Shown piece by piece: positions 8,532 through 11,305 of a stretch of DNA of 11,305 bases. Numbering within the stretch: position 1 is the first letter of the stretch; each line of letters begins with the position of its first letter. Both the position numbers and the translations under genes were made by a program. Origin of the DNA: Gemmatimonadota bacterium (GTDB taxonomy: Bacteria > Orphanbacterota > Orphanbacteria > Orphanbacterales > Orphanbacteraceae); the NCBI GenBank assembly GCA_013002425.1, contig JABDJQ010000025.1, positions 1-11,305 of the forward strand. Reading direction: 5' to 3'. The notes under the pieces are model-generated. The model was given only the letters and a program-made list of their open reading frames with translations, had not been told where the DNA came from and did no database searches.

Positions 8532-9260
8532 TCAGTGCCGGTGATCGTGCGACTCGTGAACGTCATGGGCGCTCTTCGCGCCTGTCTCGGGAGATTTCCC
8601 TTCACTCGCGGCGTCTGTGGTTTCGTCCGTGTTCGTCGATGCGAGCGTCGCGAACGCGGCCGCCGGATCGGCTTCGAATTTGTCGATGCACCCGGCGCAG
8701 CAGAAGCGCACGAGGCGGCCGGCATGAACGTAGTCGTAAGCATCGCCCATGCTCCCGAGCGCCGCACCCGAGATCGGGCAGACCGTCGCCGTATAGGACT
8801 CGGCCTGCGCGGCGATCGCCGCCTGGTCGAGCTTGGCGATGAACGCCGCGGGATTCGCCGCCAGCTTGGTCTTGCATCCCGAGCAGCAGAGGCGCACGAG
8901 GCGGTTTCCCGTGACCTGGTTGATCGGGTCGCCCATCGAACCGAGAGCTTCACCACTTACCGGGCACGTATCGAGCGGGTAGATCGGAAGCTGCGTTTCG
9001 ATGATCATGGCGTCGAGTTTCTCGACGAACGCGGCCGGTTCCTTCTTGAAGTCGCCGACACAGCTCTTACAGCAGAACGTGATCTCGCGCCCTTCGTGCA
9101 TCACGGAAACGGCGCCCGCGTCGAGCGCTTCGCCGGAAACGACACAGACGGTCAACGGGTACGAGGCAAAGTCGGAAATGGCGGGCGTTTGGACGGGTTC
9201 TGCCGCATATGCCGCGCCTGAAACGAACAGAACGGCAATCAATACTTTCAGAGTGTTCAT
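8532..9260 (-). CDS. Exported triple TRASH/YHS-like Cys-module protein with His-rich tail
   Basis: I infer a periplasmic metal-binding protein, possibly a chaperone or buffer for the adjacent efflux pumps. The 242-residue product starts with a Sec signal peptide (MNTLKVLIAVLFVSGAAYA, cleavage predicted after A19). Three tandem modules follow at about 34-83, 94-145 and 156-206. Each has C-x2-SG, then 23-25 residues, then CCxxC, then a PAA(F) and Leu helix. The Cys sets are C39/C63/C64/C67, C99/C125/C126/C129 and C161/C187/C188/C191. Modules 2 and 3 share 27 of 47 positions by my count. The spacing is close to the TRASH pattern C-x19-22-C-x3-C but slightly longer. The C-terminus is Asp/His-rich (HDVHESHDHRH, 232-242), a likely second metal site. 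The open frame continues upstream of the chosen ATG, but this start has an AGAGGAA ribosome site 6 nt away and begins a clean signal peptide. It occupies the kind of position CusF has in E. coli, without resembling CusF. Confidence 0.9.
   Translation of the reverse strand: MNTLKVLIAVLFVSGAAYAAEPVQTPAISDFASYPLTVCVVSGEALDAGAVSVMHEGREITFCCKSCVGDFKKEPAAFVEKLDAMIIETQLPIYPLDTCPVSGEALGSMGDPINQVTGNRLVRLCCSGCKTKLAANPAAFIAKLDQAAIAAQAESYTATVCPISGAALGSMGDAYDYVHAGRLVRFCCAGCIDKFEADPAAAFATLASTNTDETTDAASEGKSPETGAKSAHDVHESHDHRH
8643..8795 (-). repeat. TRASH/YHS-like module 3 of 3
   Basis: This segment encodes residues 156-206. Key residues are C161-PISGAALGSMGD, AGRLVRF, CC at 187-188, C191, and DPAAAFATL. 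It is followed by a Thr/Ser/Glu-rich linker and the His-rich tail (codons 8535-8567). Confidence 0.8.
8826..8981 (-). repeat. TRASH/YHS-like module 2 of 3
   Basis: This segment encodes residues 94-145. Key residues are C99-PVSGEALGSMGD, GNRLVRL, CC at 125-126, C129, and NPAAFIAKLD. It is most similar to module 3, sharing SMGD and RLVR, which suggests the later of two duplications produced this pair. Confidence 0.8.
9012..9161 (-). repeat. TRASH/YHS-like module 1 of 3
   Basis: This segment encodes residues 34-83 of the exported triple-module protein. It is the most diverged copy: C39-VVSGEALDAG, EGREITF, CC at 63-64, C67, and EPAAFVEKLD. Its C39-to-C63 spacing is two residues shorter than in the other copies, and it lacks the Pro after the first Cys. 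Confidence 0.8.
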
Positions 9261-9266
9261 GATTTG

Positions 9267-9274
9267 TTCCTCTC
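9267..9274 (-). promoter_or_regulatory. Ribosome binding site of the triple-TRASH gene
   Basis: GAGAGGAA on the minus strand lies 6 nt before the ATG at 9260. It fixes the start of the triple-TRASH gene at the signal-peptide methionine and is partly inside the inverted-repeat arm. Confidence 0.75.
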
Positions 9275-9280
9275 GAAGAG
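9270..9280 (-). repeat. Inverted-repeat arm overlapping the ribosome site of the triple-TRASH gene
   Basis: The plus-strand sequence ctctcgaagag is the exact reverse complement of 9391-9401. On the mRNA this arm is CUCUUCGAGAG and contains the first bases of the GAGAGGAA ribosome site (9267-9274). Confidence 0.75.
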
Positions 9281-9390
9281 ACTCGTTTTGATTCGCATCG
9301 GTCGTCGATCGGTGAAAGACGGTCCGGTGCATGGGAATACGAGTGGTAAGGGCACGCGGATGCGCGGGACCTGGTCCCGTCGCCGGCACC

Positions 9391-9401
9391 CTCTTCGAGA
9401 G
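9391..9401 (-). repeat. Inverted-repeat arm just after the stop of the Cys-rich gene
   Basis: The plus-strand sequence ctcttcgagag is the exact reverse complement of 9270-9280. It sits 4 nt downstream of the TAG of the Cys-rich gene, so a ribosome terminating there would cover this arm and free the partner arm. Confidence 0.75.
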
Positions 9402-9405
9402 AGGT

Positions 9406-9879
9406 CTAGATCAGGTAGGAAGAGATGCGTTCGTAAATCGGCCGGGAAGCAAGCCCTGGCGGGCCTCGTTCCGTTGCGGCTTTTCGAGCGATCGTGTCGG
9501 ACACGTCGCCATCCAGCCAGACTGCGCTGCGCCGTGCGGTCAGATCGACCTTGGCGCCGTTTTCTGTCTGATTCTTTGCTGCCGGCGCGAGATCCGAAGA
9601 TTCGATTCCGAGTCGACAGGTGCTCGTGGCCGGGGCGATGACCGGAATGAAGGAATCGCTGCGGGCGCCGAGATCGCTGCCCGCCGCGTCTTCTGAGCAG
9701 CATCCGTCGTCGGCGCCCTTATCCTGAGGCGCCGGCAGAGTCGCGCAGCACGCCATCGCGCCGGGCGTTTCGCAGAGGCAGACGGCGTTCGCGATCGAGA
9801 GTTGCGAGAACACGAACGCGAACACGAGCGTCAGGGCCAGTGCCCGGGATCCGATTCGACTGACGCGGCGATTACTCAT
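9406..9879 (-). CDS. Exported Cys-rich protein of unknown function, first gene of the efflux operon
   Basis: I do not recognise this 157-residue protein. It starts with a basic MSNRRVSRIGSR and a hydrophobic stretch ending SQLSIANA, a good Sec signal peptide with cleavage after A32. The mature N-terminus is a Cys cluster: VCLCE (C34, C36), CC at 44-45 and CC at 60-61 (DDGCCSED), with one more Cys at 88. The rest is hydrophilic and ends RPIYERISSYLI, which has the look of a conserved tail. CxC and CC pairs next to copper efflux genes suggest metal binding in the periplasm; this is inference. An alternative is a membrane-anchored protein with an uncleaved signal. The frame stays open far upstream, but only this ATG gives a signal peptide and avoids overlapping the divergent phosphodiesterase gene. 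No ribosome site precedes the ATG; a TATAGT ends 6 nt before it. The gap to the next gene is 145 nt. Confidence 0.8.
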   Translation of the reverse strand: MSNRRVSRIGSRALALTLVFAFVFSQLSIANAVCLCETPGAMACCATLPAPQDKGADDGCCSEDAAGSDLGARSDSFIPVIAPATSTCRLGIESSDLAPAAKNQTENGAKVDLTARRSAVWLDGDVSDTIARKAATERGPPGLASRPIYERISSYLI

Positions 9880-9885
9880 ATCACT

Positions 9886-9891
9886 ACTATA
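9886..9891 (-). promoter_or_regulatory. Candidate -10 element (TATAGT) of the efflux operon
   Basis: TATAGT on the minus strand is separated from the ATG at 9879 by only 6 nt (AGTGAT). If used, transcription would begin at or within a base of the start codon, giving a leaderless mRNA, in line with the lack of a Shine-Dalgarno sequence here. About 17 nt upstream is GGGAAC (9909-9914), not a sigma-70 -35; the GGAAC core recalls ECF-type -35 boxes. Confidence 0.35.
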
Positions 9892-9900
9892 GCACTCGTA

Positions 9901-9918
9901 AGATGCGGGTTCCCATCT
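9901..9918. promoter_or_regulatory. Dyad AGATG-N8-CATCT, candidate operator
   Basis: A 5-bp inverted repeat with an 8-bp spacer lies directly upstream of the candidate TATAGT of the efflux operon and about 28 bp from the opposite-strand TATAAT. It could bind a dimeric regulator, but a 5-bp dyad can arise by chance. Confidence 0.25.
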
Positions 9919-9945
9919 AAGTCGGAGAGCCCGGTGTCGATCTTC

Positions 9946-9951
9946 TATAAT
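9946..9951 (+). promoter_or_regulatory. Candidate -10 element (TATAAT) for the phosphodiesterase gene
   Basis: A perfect TATAAT lies about 90 nt before the phosphodiesterase start. The hexamer at the 17-nt spacing is CGGAGA, a poor -35, and there is no extended TG motif. The 5' UTR would be about 86 nt. Confidence 0.35.
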
Positions 9952-10043
9952 GTAGCCCTTATTACCGGGATCGGCCATCTGCTGTCCGGCCATGAGTCCC
10001 GGAAGCTCCGGAAGGGCCGCAAGAGCCCGTGAGAGGGGAGAGA

Positions 10044-10811
10044 ATGTCTCGCAAGCCGAACGCAGCGGAACGCGTGGTGGCCCACAGAGGGTATGCCGCG
10101 GCCTATACGGAGAACACGCCGGCCGCGTTCGAGGCGGCGGTTCAGGCAGGGTGCCGGCTCGTGGAATGCGACATCCAGCTGACGGCCGACCATGTGCCCG
10201 TGCTGCTTCACGACGAATCGCTGGCGCGGACGTTTTCGCGCCGGCAGTCGATATTCGAACTCTTTTCGCGTGACCTATCGCCCGCCGGAAGCAAATCCCG
10301 AACGGGGGCATCCGGCCGAGAGGCGCTCGCCGGCCCTCCGACTCTGGCCGCTTTTCTCGCGTGGCTCGCAGCGGAACCCGAAGCAGAAGCGTTTCTCGAG
10401 ATCAAGCAGGAGAGCATTGCGCGCTTCGGGCTCGATGTCGTGGCGGCGGCCGTTCTGTCCGAGCTGGAGAAGCAGCCGGATTCCCTCACGTCGCGTATTG
10501 TCGTGATCTCGTTCCAGTACGACGTGCTGGAGCCGTTTCACGACGCCGGGTTCGCGATCGGATGCGTGCTGCGTGAAAAGACGAGGGATTCCATGGCGGC
10601 CGCGCGCGCACTCGCACCGGAATGGCTCTTCTACGACATCCTGAAGCCGGGCGCAGACGCGCTCGAAGCCGGCCCGTGGAAGTGGTGCCTCTACGAGATC
10701 ACGAGTGCGGGCGCGGTCGCCGGTTTTCGCGATCGGCATGACGTCTATTTCGAAACCATGCAGGTCGAGAAGGTGCGCGGTGAACTGACCGCATGGGACG
10801 GACACGCATGA
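10044..10811 (+). CDS. ugpQ: Cytosolic glycerophosphodiester phosphodiesterase
   Basis: This enzyme hydrolyses glycerophosphodiesters (deacylated phospholipids) to sn-glycerol-3-phosphate and an alcohol. The 255 residues show the GDPD signature: AHRG (H14, R15), EN at 23-24, ECDIQLT with the metal ligands E41 and D43, and the catalytic LLHDES (H56), then FLEIKQE (E119, K121) on a later barrel strand. There is no signal peptide, so it is cytosolic like UgpQ rather than periplasmic like GlpQ. The ATG at 10044 has AGGGG/GGGGAG just upstream; an in-frame GTG at 10029 is possible but overlaps that ribosome site. Its stop overlaps the next start as ATGA, which ties it to the glycerol-3-phosphate dehydrogenase that consumes its product. 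Confidence 0.92.
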   Translation: MSRKPNAAERVVAHRGYAAAYTENTPAAFEAAVQAGCRLVECDIQLTADHVPVLLHDESLARTFSRRQSIFELFSRDLSPAGSKSRTGASGREALAGPPTLAAFLAWLAAEPEAEAFLEIKQESIARFGLDVVAAAVLSELEKQPDSLTSRIVVISFQYDVLEPFHDAGFAIGCVLREKTRDSMAAARALAPEWLFYDILKPGADALEAGPWKWCLYEITSAGAVAGFRDRHDVYFETMQVEKVRGELTAWDGHA

Positions 10812-11305
10812 AGGACCGCTTCGATCTCGCGATCATCGGCGGCGGCATTCACGGCGCCGGCGTCGCCTTCGTGGCGTCGGCGCGCGGCTACGACGTGCTT
10901 CTCGTCGAAAAGGGCGATCTGGCGGAAGGGACGTCGAGCCGTTCGAGCAAGTTGATCCACGGCGGGCTTCGCTATCTCGAAACGGCGCAGTTCTCACTCG
11001 TCCGCGAGAGTCTCGCCGAGCGCGCCTGGCATCTGGAACATGCGGCGTCTCTCGTGCGGCTTCGCCCCTTCGTGATCCCCGTCTATCGCGGGCAGCGTCG
11101 CGGCCCGCTCACGATTCGTGCGGGGCTCACGCTCTACTCGCTTCTCGCGGGACTCTCTCCCGACGCGCGGTTTCGCAGCTTCAGTCCCGCGAACTGGAAG
11201 AACGATGACGGGCTTCAGCGCGACGGACTGCGCCGCGTGTTTCGCTACGCGGACGCGCAGACGGATGACGCCGCGCTCACACGGGCGATCGCCGCGCGCG
11301 CGAAG
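10808..11305 (+). CDS. glpD: FAD-dependent glycerol-3-phosphate dehydrogenase (C-terminus outside window)
   Basis: This membrane-associated flavoenzyme would oxidise sn-glycerol-3-phosphate to dihydroxyacetone phosphate and pass electrons to the quinone pool. 166 residues are visible before the window ends. They show an N-terminal FAD-binding Rossmann fold: strand DLAII, GGGIHGAG (residues 11-18), and E34 in LLVEKGD, which holds the adenosine ribose. The GlpD family signature SSRSSKLIHGGLRYLE is at 43-58, and YADAQTDDAALTRA is at 147-160. The ATG overlaps the stop of the phosphodiesterase gene by ATGA, with only a weak GGGACGG upstream, so translation is probably coupled. The pairing gives a short route from phospholipid turnover products to glycolysis and respiration. 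Confidence 0.95.
   Translation, partial: MKDRFDLAIIGGGIHGAGVAFVASARGYDVLLVEKGDLAEGTSSRSSKLIHGGLRYLETAQFSLVRESLAERAWHLEHAASLVRLRPFVIPVYRGQRRGPLTIRAGLTLYSLLAGLSPDARFRSFSPANWKNDDGLQRDGLRRVFRYADAQTDDAALTRAIAARAK

Larger units (their letters stand above)
9261..9405 (-). other. Intergenic leader of the triple-TRASH gene with an 11-bp inverted repeat
   Basis: This 145-nt gap in the operon holds no gene. On the transcript it begins just after the TAG of the Cys-rich gene with CUCUCGAAGAG (9391-9401) and ends with its exact reverse complement (9270-9280), which contains part of the ribosome site of the next gene. G-U pairs on either side extend the stem to 13 bp (9390-9402 with 9269-9281). Each arm can also fold on itself (CUCU-UCG-AGAG). 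A second compact hairpin, CGGGAC-loop-GTCCCG, sits at 9365-9379 with no U-run after it. A separate promoter here cannot be excluded. Confidence 0.5.
9880..10043. promoter_or_regulatory. Divergent intergenic region between the metal-efflux operon and the phosphodiesterase gene
   Basis: These 164 nt carry no gene that I can support. They are more AT-rich than their surroundings between about 9880 and 9962, as expected for divergent promoters. I see a minus-strand TATAGT (9886-9891), a dyad AGATG-N8-CATCT (9901-9918), and a plus-strand TATAAT (9946-9951). No good TTGACA-like -35 was found for either direction, so activator or alternative-sigma control is possible. No CopY-type TACAnnTGTA box was seen. 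Confidence 0.6.

Noticed and set aside
9365..9379. Hairpin CGGGAC-CTG-GTCCCG as an intrinsic terminator
   Set aside because: The stem is only 6 bp and no T-run follows on either strand. It may be part of the leader structure, but not a supported terminator.
9261..9389. Longer start for the triple-TRASH protein at 9389
   Set aside because: The extra 43 residues hide the signal peptide, and the ATG at 9260 has a good ribosome site.
1..9879. CzcCBA-type Zn/Co/Cd export instead of Cu/Ag
   Set aside because: The pump keeps all three Cu/Ag-binding methionines, and the neighbours carry HMBD modules and a CPC ATPase, all favouring monovalent Cu/Ag. The final ATPase helices that would settle it lie outside the window.
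10029..10043. GTG start for the phosphodiesterase
   Set aside because: The GTG lies inside the purine-rich ribosome site of the ATG at 10044, which is better placed before the conserved AHRG motif.
9880..10311. Longer start for the Cys-rich protein at 10311
   Set aside because: It would run through the divergent promoter region and over the start of the phosphodiesterase gene, and it would bury the signal peptide.

Overview
The window comes from a high-GC, double-membraned (Gram-negative type) bacterium. The evidence is a complete tripartite RND efflux system: an outer-membrane lipoprotein factor, a periplasmic adaptor and an inner-membrane pump. I cannot name the phylum. The long CusA form, the adaptor with a C-terminal DUF3347-like domain and the CPVSGEALGSMG-type Cys modules suggest a lineage outside the well-studied enterobacteria, but this is inference. 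No tRNA, rRNA, IS element, CRISPR array or attachment site was seen.

Positions 1-9879 (minus strand) form what looks like one six-gene copper/silver detoxification operon. In transcription order: (1) a 157-aa exported Cys-rich protein of unknown function, 9406-9879; (2) a 242-aa exported protein made of three tandem TRASH/YHS-like Cys modules with a His-rich tail, 8532-9260; (3) a TolC/CusC-type outer-membrane lipoprotein, 7123-8505; (4) a CusB-type adaptor carrying a heavy-metal-binding domain (HMBD) and a DUF3347-like tail, 5342-7126; (5) an unusually long CusA-type RND pump, 1599-5345; (6) a CopA/SilP-type P1B ATPase with an N-terminal HMBD, 1-1582, cut off by the window edge. Genes 3/4 and 4/5 overlap by ATGA; the other gaps are 145, 26 and 16 nt. 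The inferred division of labour is that the ATPase moves cytosolic Cu(I)/Ag(I) to the periplasm, the RND complex expels periplasmic metal, and the two small exported Cys-rich proteins bind or hand over metal in the periplasm. No regulator gene (CueR, CsoR, CusRS) and no CusF lies in the window.

Positions 9880-10043 are a divergent intergenic region. It has a TATAGT directly upstream of the first operon gene, suggesting a leaderless start, a short dyad, and a TATAAT on the other strand.

Positions 10044-11305 (plus strand) hold an unrelated-looking phospholipid/glycerol pair. A cytosolic glycerophosphodiester phosphodiesterase is followed, with an ATGA overlap, by the N-terminal part of a FAD-dependent glycerol-3-phosphate dehydrogenase (GlpD). 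The first enzyme releases sn-glycerol-3-phosphate and the second oxidises it to DHAP.

The most interesting parts are the two unassigned exported Cys-rich proteins at the head of the operon, the predicted long-range mRNA stem that would mask the ribosome binding site of the triple-TRASH gene, and the extra segments and altered proton-relay residues of the CusA homologue.
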